Assembly: GCA_023053545.1 (NCBI GenBank)
Contig: JAKZAN010000154.1
Coordinates: 5,001 to 69,000 of the forward strand
Source: Lepidurus packardi
Lineage: Eukaryota > Arthropoda > Branchiopoda > Notostraca > Triopsidae
Direction: 5' to 3'
Length of the DNA: 64,000 bases
How positions within the stretch are numbered: the first letter of the stretch is position 1; each line of letters opens with the position of its first letter. Positions 25,450 through 35,417 of this stretch are shown here, piece by piece. The position numbers and the translations under genes are program-made. The notes under the pieces are model-generated. The model was not told where the DNA came from. It searched no databases and saw nothing but the letters and a program-made list of their open reading frames with translations.

Positions 25450-27708
25450 GAGTTTTCAGTGAAAATTTCAGTGAAGATTTCAGTGAAATTTTCATTGAAA
25501 ATTTCAGTGAAGATTTCAGTGAAGTTTTCAGCGAATTGTTTTCAACGAGATTCAGTGAAAACTTCAGTGAAGTTTTCAGTGAAGTTTTCAGTGAATTTTT
25601 TTCAATGAATTGTTCTCAATTTCAGTGAATTGTTCTCAATGAGATTTCAGAGAAAATTTCAGTGAAGATTTCAGTGAAATTTTCAGTGAAGATTTCAGTG
25701 AAATTTTCAGTGAAAATTTCAGTGAAGTTTTCAGAGAATTTTTTGCAATGAGGTTTCAGAGAAAATTGCAGTGAAGTTTTCAGTGAATTGTTTTCAATGA
25801 GATTTCAGAGAAAATTTCAGTGAAGATTTCAGTGAAATTTTCAGTGAAGATTTCAGTGAAATTTTCAGTGAAAATTTCAGTGAAGTTTTCAGTGAATTTT
25901 TTTCAATGAGATTTAAGAAAAAATTTCAGTTCAAATTTCTGTGAAATTTCAAGGAAATTTCTTTCAGTGATATTTCAGTGAAGATTTCAGTTAAAATTTC
26001 AGTGAAATTTCAAGGAAATTTCTTTCAGTGATATTTCAGTGAAGATTTCAGTGAAAATTTCAGTGAAGTTTTCAGTGAATTGTTTTCAATGAGATTTCAG
26101 AGAAAATTTCATTTAAGATTTCAGTGAAAATTTCAGTGAATATTTCAGTGAAATTTTCAGTGAAAATTTCAGTGAAAATTTCAGTGAAAATTTCAGTGAA
26201 GTTTTCAGTGAAGTTTTCAGTGAATTTTTTTCAATGAGATTTCAGTGAAAATTTCAGTGAAGAATTCAGTGAAATTTTCAAGTGAATTCTTTTTTAATTA
26301 GATTTCAGTGAAGATTTCAGTGAAGTTTCAAGGGAATTTCTTTCACTGATATTTCAGTGAAAATTTCAGTGAAGATTTCAGTGAAGTTTTCAGTGAATTG
26401 TTTTCAATAAGATTTCAGAGAAAATTTCAGCTAAGATTTCAGTGAAATTTCAAGGAAATTTCTTTCAATGAGATTTCAGTGAAGATTTCAGAGAAAATTT
26501 CAGTGAAGGTTTCAGTGAAATTTTCAGTGAAGATTTCAATAAGTGAAAATTTCAATTGTGAAAATTTCAGTGAAGAATTCAGTGAAATTTTCAGTGAAAA
26601 TTTCAGTGAAGTTTTCAGTGAATTTTTTTCAATGAGATTTCAGGGAAAATTTCAGTGAAGATTTCAGTGAAATTTTCAGTGAAGATTTCAGTGAAAATTT
26701 CAGTGAAGTTTTCAGTGAAATTTTCAAGTGAATTTTTTTTAATAAGATTTCAGTGAAAATTTCAAGTGAATTTTTTTTAATGAGATTTCAGTGAAAATTT
26801 CAGTGAAGATTTCAGTGAAATTTTCAGTGAAATTTTCAGTGAAAATTTCAGTGAAAATTTCAGTGATATTTCAGTGAAGATTTCAGTGAAATTTTCAGTG
26901 AAGATTTCAGTGAAAATTTCAGTGAAGTTTTCAGTGAAATTTTCAAGTGAATTTTTTTTAATAAGATTTCAGTGAAAATTTCAAGTGAATTTTTTTTAAT
27001 GAGATTTCAGTGAAAATTTCAGTGAAGTTTTCAGTGAATTGTTTTCAATGAGATTTCAGAGAAAATTTCAGTGAAGATTTCAGTGAAATTTTCAGTGAAG
27101 TTTTCAGTGAATTGAAGTTTTCAATGAGATTTTAGAGAAAATTTCAGTGAAGATTTCAGTGAAGTTTTCAGTGAATTTTTTTCAATGAGATTTCAGAGAA
27201 AATTTCATTTAAGATTTCAGTGAAAATTTCAGTGAATATTTCAGTGAAATTTTCAGTGAAAATTTCAGTGAAAATTTCAGTGAAGTTTTCAGTGAATTTT
27301 TTTCAATGAGATTTAAGTGAAAATTTCAGTGAAGAATTCAGTGAAATTTTCAAGTGAATTCTTTTTTAATTAGATTTCAGTGAAAATTTCAGTGAAGATT
27401 TCAGTGAAGTTTCAAGGGAATTTCTTTCACTGATATTTCAGTGAAAATTTCAGTGAAGATTTCAGTGAAGTTTTCAGTGAATTGTTTTCAATAAGATTTC
27501 ATAGAAAATTTCAGTTAAGATTTCAGTGAAATTTCAAGGAAATTTCTTTCAATGAGATTTCAGTGAAGATTTCAGAGAAAATTTCAGTGAAGGTTTCAGT
27601 GAAATTTTCAGTGAAGATTTCACTGAAATTTTCAGTGAAAATTTCAGTGAAGTTTTCAGTGAATTGTTTTCAATGAGATTTCAGAGAAAATTTCAGTGAA
27701 GATTTCAG
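25450..27708 (+). repeat. Satellite B array, forward orientation (left flank of element 1)
   Basis: Tandem 12-bp-type units with longer variants. A block of about 420 bp (starting at CATTTAAGATTTCAGTG and passing through GAATTCTTTTTTAATTAG and TTTCAAGGGAATTTC) occurs near 26107 and near 27205, and again at about 33776 on the far side of the retrotransposon. A different sub-block with AAGTGAATTTTTTTTAATAAG occurs near 26725 and 26940. This is higher-order repetition of roughly 1.1 kb. Confidence 0.93.
27696..27708 (+). other. Candidate target-site duplication, left copy (element 1)
   Basis: GTGAAGATTTCAG abuts the (CAA)n tail. The right side of the element begins with GTGAAAATTTCAG, one mismatch. 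Both strings are ordinary satellite B units, so the match could arise by chance. Confidence 0.4.
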
Positions 27709-27856
27709 TTGTTGTTGTTGTTTTTGGTTTTTTAAGACGGCCAACGTCGCATTCGCGTCGCATTACCGTCTTCGGCTTTCTGTTTTTTTTTTTTTTTTTT
27801 TCTTCTTCTCTTCTTTTTTATTTTTTCACATATTCACTGATATTTCCTCTGTGTAC
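27709..27856 (-). other. Element 1 3' UTR with AATAAA, A-run, hairpin and (CAA)n tail
   Basis: Reading along the element, the 148 bp after the ORF2 stop holds an AATAAA at 27817-27822 and, 15 bases further on, an uninterrupted run of 19 A (27783-27801). About 70 bp of unique sequence follows, containing a hairpin, and then an A-rich end finishing in CAA repeats. The internal A-run ahead of a structured terminal segment is unusual: the RNA seems to end in CAA repeats, not at the AATAAA. Confidence 0.75.
27734..27772 (-). other. Element 1 terminal 3' hairpin
   Basis: AAGACGG (27734-27740) pairs with CCGTCTT (27766-27772), a perfect 7-bp stem around a 25-nt loop that itself holds two CGTCGCATT copies. 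In non-LTR elements a 3' stem-loop commonly marks the RNA for the element's own reverse transcriptase; that role here is an inference. Confidence 0.6.
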
Positions 27857-30800
27857 TTATATGTTTGTTATGATATCGGTTGTTTTCAAATATTTTAAAA
27901 GACAATTTTGTGCTATGTACTGATCTTTCTTTCCGCCTTCCAGTGCCGTTATAGTTTCGAATCTCCAGGCTATTTTACTATCTTCTAGTTTTTTCTTGAG
28001 TTCCTCCCTTTGTTCTGAAAACTTCTCACATCTCATAACTAAATGTTCCGGGCTTTCTTCCTCCTCCTCACAGTAACGACATGTGTCATCTTCGGTCATG
28101 TTGAAGCGGTGTAGCCATGACCGGAATCTCCCATGTCCACACCTTATTCGTAGTAAAACAATGGCTTCTCTTCTTTTCCTGCTGTTTATCCATTTGTTGG
28201 TCCCGAACTGGTACGTGTTCTGAACCAATTTTTGTGCTGTTCTTGTCTTTATTTCTTCTATGTAGTCCTTTTCGATTTTCCTTTTCGTTATTGATTTCAG
28301 CTCCTGGCATGTTGTTTTGTGATTAATTTCTTCCCCTTTCATCCTTCCTTCCTTTGCTGCTCCATCCGCCATTTCATTTCCCCTGATCCCTCTATGTGCT
28401 GGTATCCACTGAATCTTTATTGTGTACCCGTCTGTCCTTAAGTGGTTCATTTTGTTTTGGATCCTTTGTGTAAGACCAAAGTAGGAACGGTTCCCCCAGC
28501 TATCTAGCAGTTGTGCTGCGGATTTTGAATCCGTCAATATGACATAGTTATCCGGCTCTTTTTCCTCAATCCACCTTATCGCTTGTATTATCGCGTGCAA
28601 TTCGGAAGCCATTACTGTCGTTGCTTTGTTTAATGCGTATGATCTTGTCTCCCCCATTTCCTCCATGTAAACCCCGCATCCCGAGTTTCCCTCAGTATCT
28701 TTTGATCCGTCCGTAAAAACCCTTTTAAAATTTTCATACTCCTTCTCTAAAAACATTAAAACTTCTTGCACTGTTTGCTGATTGCACTTTTCCTTCCTGT
28801 TTCCCGGGACAGCGGTTTTTATCTGATGACCTTTGAATTCCCATGGCGGTAACAAATTTTTAAAATAATCTCCTTGCATGACATAAGGTATTTTGGTTTT
28901 GTTTTTCGTTTCGGACACACTTTCCCAAAACATTGAATTTTTGTTCGCTATTTCTTGTACTACGAGATCGTTCCTGTGACATTCTAACATTCTGTTAAAA
29001 TATGCTTGCTCCATTAAAATTCTTCTTCTTTGAATCGACACCACTTCTGCAGCGCAGTGTAACACCCCAATCGGTGTAGTTCTCGTTGCCCCCAATATAA
29101 TTCTGACTGATTTGTTTTGCACTGTCTCTACTAGTTCGAGTTTCCTAGTGTTAATGTGTTTATATATAAAACTGGCATATTCTAATTTTGACCGTATAAA
29201 ATTCTTGTAAACCATGAGTAAAATGTTAATATCCCCACCCCATGTCTTCCCCGCTAGTTTATGTAAAACACCTGCAGCCTTCATGCCCTTTTCTCTTATG
29301 TGTTGTACATGCTTTGTAAAATTGAATTTTGTGTCAAAAATAATTCCTAAAAACTTAGCACTCTCAACTCGTTCTATTTCTGTTCCGTTGATTTTGATTT
29401 TCTTTTTAATTTCCGCTTTACGTTTCCTTGTAATCATCAGGTACTTCGTTTTGTCCGTGGATATCTTAAACCCGTTTTCTTTGCACCATTTTTCCACTTT
29501 CCCTACTGCCCCTTTCATTTTCTCCATCGCCGTATCACTGTTCTTCCCGCTTGTCCAAATTCCTGCATCATCTGCGTAAAGTGACGTTCCTGCTTTATCT
29601 TCGTTTGAGGGAAAATCTGCTAGCATCATGTTAAAAAGCCATGGGCTGAGCACCGCCCCCTGAGGAATTCCTCTTTTTAGATTTACTTGTCTAGACAAAC
29701 TTCGTCCTACTCTCACTTCCATCGTCCTGTTGGTTAAAAAGCTTTTCAACAATCCTAAAATTTTTCCCTTTACTCCTTTTTTCCCTACTTTGTATAAAAG
29801 TTTGTCTACCCAAACTGAATCATACGCAGCGGTTAGATCTATAAATAAAGCAATTAAAACCTCTCCGTTTTCGAATACTCGGTGAGCTTCATTGCTCAAC
29901 CTGACTAGTTGATCCACCGTGCTTCGTCCTCGTCTGAAACCTGACTGCGCCGGTGAGAACCATCCTCTTTTCTCCGAGATCCAACTCAGCCTTTTGACTA
30001 GCGTCCTTTCGAATAATTTGGCCACACACGATATAAGGGATATGGGCCTGTATGATTGCACTTCATTGTTAACTTTGCCTGCTTTTAAAATAGGTACCAC
30101 TACCGCATTGCACCAATCTTGAGGTACCGTGCCGCACTCAAGTATATGATTAAAAAGCATTCTCAATGCTTGCCTCCAATTTTTTGGTAGTTTCGTTAAA
30201 ATGTTATAATGTACCATGTCTTTGCCTTGGCTAGTTTTCGGTGTTTTTTTTAAAATCTCCTCTATTTCCCATTCTGTAAAAGGTTTATCAAACTCCGTCG
30301 TGCTGTTTATATCGCCTATCATGTTATCTATTTCAAACTGCATGTGGAATATCTCCGCTTCATTTGCCTCAGTTTCCGGCTCCTCACTTTGTATCTTGGC
30401 GAAATGATCCACCAGCATTCCTGCTTTCTCTTCGTTTTGTTGTGTACACTTTCCCCCTGAGTTGAGTTTTACCCTATCTATATTTTCCATTGGTACTCCT
30501 TCCATTCTTCTTATTAGCTCCCACATTTGTTTTGTTGTTGTTTGCTTTCCTAGGCCCTCCACCTTCGACTTCCAGTGGGCTCTTTTCGTTTCCTGTGTGA
30601 CTCTCTTGCCAATTGCTTTGTATTTTTTGTATTCTGTCAGGGTTTCAGCGTTGGGGTTTCGTTTTAATATTCTATACTTCGCTCGCATGATGCTTATTGC
30701 TTCACTGCAATTTTCATCCCACCACGGTTTCCGTATTCTACGTTGGCTCCCTTTTGTGTTATTTTCCCTGCTTGTCCCCTCTCTCCAGGGTATATGCTTC

Positions 30801-31660
30801 TTAGTGATTTTTAGGAGTGTATCTATAAAACGCTTGTATCGTTCCTCTACCCTTCCCCATCGCACTCCCTTTTCTATGTCTGTTTCCTCCATTTCTCTGC
30901 TCCACTCCTCCCAATTCGCTTTTTTAAAATTCCATCGCGGGGTCGTTTCTCTAATAACCAACCCCGTTGCTCCTTCTACTTCGATTATGATTGGGAGATG
31001 GTCGCTTTGTAGCATTGCCCCTATATTGACTCGCGTCTTGTCGTGCATGTTTGCTGTCGTAAACACTAGGTCTATTGTGGTGAGCGCCCCTCTATCAGTT
31101 GTGTGTGTACCAACGCCCTTTGGGGAAGCTAGTACTAAGTTCCCCCATTCTTCTAAAAACGAGAATAAAATATTCCCTCTGGTATTGTTAAAATCCTTTC
31201 CGTTCCATAAATTATGATGTGAATTAAAATCTCCAAACATAAGACATTTCTCATCATGGCCGATTTGAGACAAATAAAATTCATATTCTTGTTTTGTTAT
31301 TTTTTTCCCTGTTTGCACTTGTAGGTACATGCCGACTAGATATATATCCTGTTTTTCCCACTTTGCCTTCACACATCCTACTTCCAGTACTCCGTTTACG
31401 AAGGGTTCCATTGGTAGCCAGTCGATTTGCATTCCAATTTTCACATAAAATAAAATTCCCCCTCCTCTCTTATCAGGTCTGTCTTTTCTATAGCATTCGT
31501 ACCCAGCGATTACAGCTTTCCTCCCCTCTTTCAATAACGTTTCACATATAAAAATAACATCTGGGGTCTGTTGCATCTCACTAATGTATGCACATAAGCT
31601 GCTTAGATGCTGCGTGATGCTTCGTGCATTCCACACTAGGATTTTTATAGAGCTCCCCAT
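27857..31660 (-). CDS. Element 1 ORF2: endonuclease / reverse transcriptase / RNase H polyprotein
   Basis: 1267 residues, uninterrupted. An N-terminal APE-type endonuclease nicks target DNA: WNARS at 10-14, E40, GDFN 143-146, D197 in TIDLVF, SDH 219-221. The reverse transcriptase spans about 515-775: D608 in FIDLTAAYDSVW, GIPQGAVLSP 664-673, YADD 695-698, then FLGIIFD. RNase H lies at about 978-1105, with the catalytic set D984, E1020, D1044 and D1099 all present. A C-terminal C-X2-C-X8-H-X4-C motif (C1194, C1197, H1206, C1211) is typical of these proteins. The ATG lies inside the end of ORF1 (16-nt overlap). All expected catalytic residues are present, so the protein could be active. Confidence 0.95.
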   Translation of the reverse strand: MGSSIKILVWNARSITQHLSSLCAYISEMQQTPDVIFICETLLKEGRKAVIAGYECYRKDRPDKRGGGILFYVKIGMQIDWLPMEPFVNGVLEVGCVKAKWEKQDIYLVGMYLQVQTGKKITKQEYEFYLSQIGHDEKCLMFGDFNSHHNLWNGKDFNNTRGNILFSFLEEWGNLVLASPKGVGTHTTDRGALTTIDLVFTTANMHDKTRVNIGAMLQSDHLPIIIEVEGATGLVIRETTPRWNFKKANWEEWSREMEETDIEKGVRWGRVEERYKRFIDTLLKITKKHIPWREGTSRENNTKGSQRRIRKPWWDENCSEAISIMRAKYRILKRNPNAETLTEYKKYKAIGKRVTQETKRAHWKSKVEGLGKQTTTKQMWELIRRMEGVPMENIDRVKLNSGGKCTQQNEEKAGMLVDHFAKIQSEEPETEANEAEIFHMQFEIDNMIGDINSTTEFDKPFTEWEIEEILKKTPKTSQGKDMVHYNILTKLPKNWRQALRMLFNHILECGTVPQDWCNAVVVPILKAGKVNNEVQSYRPISLISCVAKLFERTLVKRLSWISEKRGWFSPAQSGFRRGRSTVDQLVRLSNEAHRVFENGEVLIALFIDLTAAYDSVWVDKLLYKVGKKGVKGKILGLLKSFLTNRTMEVRVGRSLSRQVNLKRGIPQGAVLSPWLFNMMLADFPSNEDKAGTSLYADDAGIWTSGKNSDTAMEKMKGAVGKVEKWCKENGFKISTDKTKYLMITRKRKAEIKKKIKINGTEIERVESAKFLGIIFDTKFNFTKHVQHIREKGMKAAGVLHKLAGKTWGGDINILLMVYKNFIRSKLEYASFIYKHINTRKLELVETVQNKSVRIILGATRTTPIGVLHCAAEVVSIQRRRILMEQAYFNRMLECHRNDLVVQEIANKNSMFWESVSETKNKTKIPYVMQGDYFKNLLPPWEFKGHQIKTAVPGNRKEKCNQQTVQEVLMFLEKEYENFKRVFTDGSKDTEGNSGCGVYMEEMGETRSYALNKATTVMASELHAIIQAIRWIEEKEPDNYVILTDSKSAAQLLDSWGNRSYFGLTQRIQNKMNHLRTDGYTIKIQWIPAHRGIRGNEMADGAAKEGRMKGEEINHKTTCQELKSITKRKIEKDYIEEIKTRTAQKLVQNTYQFGTNKWINSRKRREAIVLLRIRCGHGRFRSWLHRFNMTEDDTCRYCEEEEESPEHLVMRCEKFSEQREELKKKLEDSKIAWRFETITALEGGKKDQYIAQNCLLKYLKTTDIITNI

Positions 31661-33045
31661 TCAAACAATATTGTAATTAGTTCTCCCTCCCTTATTAGCT
31701 CTTTTCCCAAACATAAAAACTGCCTACCTTTCTCTTCCCAGCTACTTTCGTTTAAAATTATTGGGATAATCCTTCTGATTACCTTCTGTATTATTGTCCG
31801 AATTACCCCTGGTTTTCCCCTTACCTCGCAGTTGTCAATGTCATTGTGACCATTTCCTTGTTCTTTTTGCTTACCTGGCCTGCTTTTTTCTGCTTCCGGT
31901 GGTCTTTTGCTACCATCCTCCGTCGTAACCTTCTTCGTCCCTGCGGCTATCTCCCTGTACGTGAGTCTCTGTGTGCCTGTGCTTGTTTGCGGTATCACTT
32001 CCGCCGCCGTCTCGACTTCTTGGGTGTCAGGTGTCTTCTTGGTCTTTGATTGGGATGGTTCTTCTTGAAGTCCTGGTTTTGCTTTTTGATCGCCCTCCAT
32101 TGCCCTCTTAAAAACGGTGCATTTTGTGTCTGCCGCTGAATGACTGCCGCGGCAGTTAGCACACGTGGGTGTCATACCCTGTATCTTCCTCATACAACTT
32201 TCAATTCTGTGGTCGTCCCCGCAGAAACCACAGCGCTGCTTGGCCGTACACACTGTACTTACGTGCCCAAACCTCTGGCATCTATAGCACCTAATTGGTT
32301 TGGGCTTAAATGGAATCACTGGAACTTTAAAGAACCCGATATTAAGGTGACTAGGCAGTTCATTTCCTTCAAAAGTAACGTGGTATGCCCCTGTGGCAAA
32401 CTTTTCGCTCTCTCGGAAGCTATACAATGTTCTGACTGAATATAGACCCATTATATTCTGCTCCATAATCTCCTCTCTGGATGTACCCCATATTTTGACT
32501 ATCCCGTGCTGCAGCATTAGGGGCTTAGCCATCCGCATATGTACCTTCCATTGCCCAATACTCTTGATTGCCAATAATTTTTCCACTATATCCGGTTGGG
32601 ATGTGAAGAACAAAAGTTCCCCCCCATTGGTCACTTTTGTCTCCATTGCCGTGATCCCCAGGTTTTTAATAGCTTTTCCTAAAGCAAATGGGCTGCCCCC
32701 CTTAAAGTTTTTTCCCTCCTCTATCAACTTCCCCACGACTGGTCTTTTGTCCTTTGTTCCTTCTACATATTCATTGTTCTTATCCGCTTGGCTAATCACT
32801 GACACCTCTCGTTCCTCAACTACTAAGCATTCTCCTTCCGTATTTTCCTCTGTATCTTTCTCCGTATCTTTCTCCACAACTTTTGCCACCTTTCCTGCCC
32901 CTCCCTTTATCTTTTTCTTTGGCCTCACAGTCTTCCAACCTGGATCTTCACTGGACTGACCTTCTTCCTGCTCTACTACTAATTTCTCCTTACTTCTTTT
33001 CCTGACGACGATTAAATCATCCTCGCTGGAATCCTCCATTTCCAT
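31645..33045 (-). CDS. Element 1 ORF1: zinc-knuckle RNA-binding (Gag-like) protein
   Basis: 466 residues from an ATG at 33043-33045; a second ATG follows two codons later. The first 100 residues are acidic and lysine-rich and look disordered. Residues about 115-250 resemble the region before the knuckles in I/Jockey ORF1 proteins, probably an RRM-like or PRE_C2HC-type fold. Three zinc knuckles follow: C253-X2-C-X4-H-X4-C266, C272-X2-C-X3-H-X4-C284 and C295-X2-C-X3-H-X6-C309. The tail (310-466) is polar, then basic and hydrophobic. The family role is to bind element RNA and form the ribonucleoprotein that is reverse-transcribed. It ends 16 nt inside ORF2. Confidence 0.92.
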   Translation of the reverse strand: MEMEDSSEDDLIVVRKRSKEKLVVEQEEGQSSEDPGWKTVRPKKKIKGGAGKVAKVVEKDTEKDTEENTEGECLVVEEREVSVISQADKNNEYVEGTKDKRPVVGKLIEEGKNFKGGSPFALGKAIKNLGITAMETKVTNGGELLFFTSQPDIVEKLLAIKSIGQWKVHMRMAKPLMLQHGIVKIWGTSREEIMEQNIMGLYSVRTLYSFRESEKFATGAYHVTFEGNELPSHLNIGFFKVPVIPFKPKPIRCYRCQRFGHVSTVCTAKQRCGFCGDDHRIESCMRKIQGMTPTCANCRGSHSAADTKCTVFKRAMEGDQKAKPGLQEEPSQSKTKKTPDTQEVETAAEVIPQTSTGTQRLTYREIAAGTKKVTTEDGSKRPPEAEKSRPGKQKEQGNGHNDIDNCEVRGKPGVIRTIIQKVIRRIIPIILNESSWEEKGRQFLCLGKELIREGELITILFEWGAL

Positions 33046-33594
33046 TTGCTACAACTAAGACGAAAACCAGAACAAAAAAACTATCTCTGTAACCGTAACG
33101 AGCAGAACAAATCCGTAACCAATGTCCAAGCGCGTCGCGTCACGTGTGGTGATGTCAAGCCACGCCCGTCTTCTAGACAGTCCGGATGATAGCGTGCTCG
33201 TGCCACACCTTGCCACGTCAACACGCTAGCACTCGAAAACAACTTTCCTTCCCTTTATACAATTATACAATCATAAACACTTTGTTAAACATAAATCATA
33301 CACCAACGAAAAACCCCCACCACAAATATACACTTCCAAAAAACACTATAACCGAAAAAATAAACCCACCAGCTGTTTGCAGCTGCCTGGTCACAACTGT
33401 CTCAATATTAACACCCTCTCCCTCCAACGAACGGCTAACAAAACAACAATTGTAACAATAAATCAACCAATACACAACTTCTATATCACGAACAAAAACT
33501 ATGTATCTGCTACTAATTTTAATGACTTTTTTCTTTGATAACTCGCACTGCATGTAAGACACGTCTATCCTGACCGCTTGCGTGCAGGGGAGTG
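33046..33594 (-). promoter_or_regulatory. Element 1 5' UTR / presumed internal promoter region
   Basis: 549 bp of unique, non-satellite sequence upstream of ORF1. It includes a GC-rich stretch (about 33128-33175) with a CACGTG at 33141-33146. Full-length non-LTR elements normally carry an internal promoter at their 5' end; no initiator or downstream element can be assigned with confidence. Two short open frames on either strand (under 90 codons) show no domain and are treated as chance. Confidence 0.5.
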
Positions 33595-33607
33595 GTGAAA
33601 ATTTCAG
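33595..33607 (+). other. Candidate target-site duplication, right copy (element 1)
   Basis: GTGAAAATTTCAG directly follows the unique 5' end of the element (GCAGGGGAGTG on the plus strand). It pairs with the left copy with one mismatch. Confidence 0.4.
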
Positions 33608-35382
33608 TGAAGTTTTCAGTAAATTGTTTTCAATGAGATTTCAGAGAAAATTTCATTTAAGGTTTCAGTGAAAATTTCAGTGAAATTTCAATGAAATTTC
33701 TTTCAGTGATATTTCAGTGAAGATTTCAGTGAAGATTTCAGTGAATTTTATTCAATGAGATTTCAGAGAAAATTTCATTTAAGATTTCAGTGAAAATTTC
33801 AGTGAATATTTCAGTGAAATTTTCAGTGAAAATTTCAGTGAAAATTTCAGTGAAGTTTTCAGTGAATTTTTTTCAATGAGATTTAAGTGAAAATTTCAGT
33901 GAAGAATTCAGTGAAATTTTCAAGTGAATTCTTTTTTAATTAGATTTCAGTGAAAATTTCAGTGAAGATTTCAGTGAAGTTTCAAGGGAATTTCTTTCAC
34001 TGATATTTCAGTGAAAATTTCAGTGAAGATTTCAGTGAAGTTTTCAGTGAATTGTTTTCAATAAGATTTCATAGAAAATTTCAGTTAAGATTTCAGTGAA
34101 ATTTCAAGGAAATTTCTTTCAATGAGATTTCAGTGAAGATTTCAGAGAAAATTTCAGTGAAGGTTTCAGTGAAATTTTCAGTGAAGATTTCAGTGAAATT
34201 TCAGTGAAGTTTTCAGTGAAATTTTCAGTGAAGATTTCAGTGAAATTTTCAGTGAAAATTTCAGTGAAGTTTTCAGTAAATTGTTTTCAATGAGATTTCA
34301 GAGAAAATTTCATTTAAGGTTTCAGTGAAAATTTCAGTGAAATTTCAATGAGATTTTTGTGAAAATTTCAGTGAAGAATTCAGTGAAATTTTCAGTGAAA
34401 ATTTCAGTGAAGTTTTCAGTGAATTTTTTTCAATGAGATTTCAGGGAAAATTTCAGTGAAGATTTCAGTGAAGTTTTCAGTGAATTGTTTTCAATGAGAT
34501 TTCAGAGAAAATTTCAGTTAAGATTTCAGTGAAATTTTCAGTGAAGATTTCAGTGAAAATTTCAGTGAAGTTTTCAGTGAAATTTTCAAGTGAATTTTTT
34601 TTAATAAGATTTCAGTGAAAATTTCAAGTGAATTTTTTTTAATGAGATTTCAGTGAAAATTTCAGTGAAGATTTCAGTGAAATTTTCAGTGAAAATTTCA
34701 GTGAAATTTCAGTGAAGTTTTCAGTGAAATTTTCAGTGAAGATTTCAGTGAAATTTTCAGTGAAAATTTCAGTGAAGTTTTCAGTAAATTGTTTTCAATG
34801 AGATTTCAGAGAAAATTTCATTTAAGGTTTCAGTGAAAATTTCAGTGAAATTTCAATGAAATTTCTTTCAGTGATATTTCAGTGAAGATTTCAGTGAAAA
34901 TTTCAGTTAAGTTTTCAGTGAATTGTTTTCAATGAGATTTCAGAGAAAATTTCAGTGAAGATTTCAGTGAAATTTTCAGTGAAGATTTCAGTGAAATTTT
35001 CAGTGAAAATTTCAGTGAAAATTTCAGTGAAGTTTTCAGTGAAATTTTCAAGTGAATTTTTGTTAATGAGATTTCAGTGAAAATTTCAAGTGAATTTTTG
35101 TTAATGAGATTTCAGAGAAAATTTCAGTGAAGATTTCAGTGAAATTTTCAGTGAATTTTTTTCAATGAGATTTCAGAGAAAATTTCAGTGAAGATTTCAG
35201 TGAAGCTTTCATTGAATTTTTTTCAATGAGATTTCAGAGAAAATTTCAGTGAAGATTTCAGTGAAGTTTTCAGTGAATTTTTTTCAATGAGATTTCAGTG
35301 AAAATTTCATTGAAGAATTCAGTGAAATTTTCAAGTGAATTTTTTTTAATGAGATTTCAGTGAAAATTTCAAGTGAATTTTT
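33595..35382 (+). repeat. Satellite B array, forward orientation (right flank of element 1)
   Basis: Continues satellite B beyond the insertion and repeats the same 420-bp block found at 26107 and 27205. A sub-block TTTTCAGTAAATTGTTTTCA occurs right after the insertion (about 33613), at about 34270 and at about 34780, so the insertion site has close paralogues nearby. It ends at AAGTGAATTTTTAATTG. Confidence 0.93.
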
Positions 35383-35414
35383 AATTGTTTTATGTTTTAA
35401 TTTTTAATTGTTTA
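35383..35414. other. Satellite B to satellite C transition
   Basis: About 30 bp of AT-rich sequence (TTTTTAATTG twice, TTTATGTTTTAA) between the last B unit and the first GGCTTAAATAATTAATTA unit of satellite C. The changeover is abrupt and not mixed. Confidence 0.6.
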
Positions 35415-35417
35415 ATG

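Larger units (their letters stand above)
27709..33594 (-). mobile_element. Non-LTR retrotransposon 1, I-superfamily-like, apparently full length
   Basis: About 5.9 kb, minus strand, inserted in satellite B. On its coding strand it has a 5' UTR, ORF1 with three zinc knuckles, ORF2 with endonuclease, reverse transcriptase and RNase H, a short 3' UTR with a terminal hairpin, and a (CAA)4 tail. Both ORFs are uninterrupted. The RNase H domain and trinucleotide tail favour the I/Nimb-like group over Jockey or CR1, but LOA- or R1-like clades also carry RNase H, so the clade is an inference. Candidate target duplications of 13 bp flank it with one mismatch; satellite sequence makes them weak evidence. 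Confidence 0.9.

Noticed and set aside
27696..27923. 75-codon plus-strand frame across the satellite B / element 1 boundary
   Set aside because: It spans the insertion junction and its T-run, so it cannot be a conserved gene.
28086..28326. Short open frames overlapping ORF2 of element 1 on both strands (also at 29214-30407 and 30462-31551)
   Set aside because: They lie inside the long ORF2 in other frames and show no domain; the endonuclease/RT/RNase H frame explains the sequence.
31846..32959. Plus-strand open frames opposite ORF1 of element 1
   Set aside because: Antisense shadows of the zinc-knuckle protein; low-complexity translations with no recognisable motif.
33186..33562. Two frames under 90 codons in the 5' UTR of element 1
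   Set aside because: No motif, overlapping on opposite strands, and short enough to be chance in AT-rich DNA.
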